Shown here: positions 7,009 to 7,115 of the stretch, one piece after another | How the letters are laid out: the number at the start of each line of letters is the position of its first letter | How positions within the stretch are numbered: the stretch's first letter is position 1 | The notes under the pieces: model-generated | What the model saw: the letters and a program-made list of their open reading frames with translations, nothing else | Database searches by the model: none | What the model was told of the DNA's origin: nothing | From: Rhodospirillales bacterium | GTDB lineage: Bacteria; Pseudomonadota; Alphaproteobacteria; Acetobacterales; Acetobacteraceae | NCBI GenBank assembly: GCA_028866445.1 | Contig: JAGWIE010000068.1 | Span: forward strand, 1 to 7,115 | Reading direction: 5' to 3' | Length of the DNA: 7,115 nt | Program-made: the position numbers and the translations under genes

Positions 7009-7115
7009 TCTGGATGGTTTCACGCACCTGCATTCTGGTTGTCCCACCCTTGGCGTCGGCGCTGTCGATTTCAGTGATTGTATCGCCGCTGCCGGTAATG
7101 CTCATCCAGGCCAGC
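6998..7115 (-). CDS. LolA-like outer-membrane lipoprotein carrier family protein, C-terminal fragment
   Basis: Only the last 38 codons are inside the window; the frame is open to the right edge and ends at TAA (7000-6998). The visible tail contains ITGSGDTITEI, then a short turn, ADAKGGTTRMQV, and ends QNAP. This alternation of short beta strands with a Gly-Asp or Gly-Gly turn resembles the last strands of LolA-like proteins that sit directly before an MMPL exporter in aryl polyene loci. LolA-fold proteins bind lipid or acyl chains in the periplasm and carry them to the outer membrane; here the cargo would be the polyene lipid (inference). The stop lies 11 bases inside the exporter gene, so the two are probably coupled. 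The call rests largely on position because the lipid-binding barrel and signal peptide are outside the window. Another small periplasmic protein is possible. Confidence 0.55.
   Translation of the reverse strand, partial: LAWMSITGSGDTITEIDSADAKGGTTRMQVRETIQNAP

Overview
The window is a compact stretch of secondary-metabolite DNA in which every supported gene lies on the minus strand, so transcription runs from position 7115 towards 1. The gene content (a LolA-like carrier, an MMPL/RND exporter, a ketosynthase, a half-length chain-length-factor-like ketosynthase, a hotdog dehydratase and a FabG-type ketoreductase) matches an aryl polyene (APE) or xanthomonadin-type type II polyketide pigment locus of Gram-negative bacteria. 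The high G+C (about 53-72 % in short samples counted by eye) and the protein style suggest a proteobacterium, perhaps an alphaproteobacterium such as an Acetobacteraceae member. No housekeeping or RNA gene is present to confirm the taxon.

Layout in order of transcription: 7115-6998, C-terminal end of a LolA-like periplasmic carrier (cut by the window edge). 7008-4687, 773-aa MMPL exporter. 4690-4025, 221-aa alpha/beta hydrolase. 4024-3980, the only intergenic gap (45 bp), with a possible promoter. 3979-2780, 399-aa protein of no recognised family with a His...Asn-Cys layout like permuted papain-fold (NlpC/P60, DUF4105, LRAT) enzymes. 2783-1605, full-length beta-ketoacyl-ACP synthase. 1608-823, half-length chain-length-factor-like protein. 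826-386, hotdog dehydratase. 389-1, ketoreductase, cut at its C-terminus by the window edge. Five of the seven junctions are 4-base ATGA/GTGA stop-start overlaps, and a sixth is an 11-base overlap, so this looks like one translationally coupled operon.

Inferred logic: the synthase plus chain-length factor condense malonyl units onto an aryl starter held on an acyl carrier protein. The reductase and dehydratase act each round, and because no enoyl reductase is present the double bonds remain and a conjugated polyene grows. The exporter and LolA-like protein would deliver the finished lipid to the outer membrane. Carrier proteins, starter-forming enzyme, activating ligase, second ketosynthase and acyltransferases are not in the window and would be expected just outside it. 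The hydrolase and the 399-aa papain-like candidate are the parts I cannot place in the standard pathway; they are the best candidates for a lineage-specific release or attachment step. I see no mobile elements, CRISPR, tRNA or rRNA.
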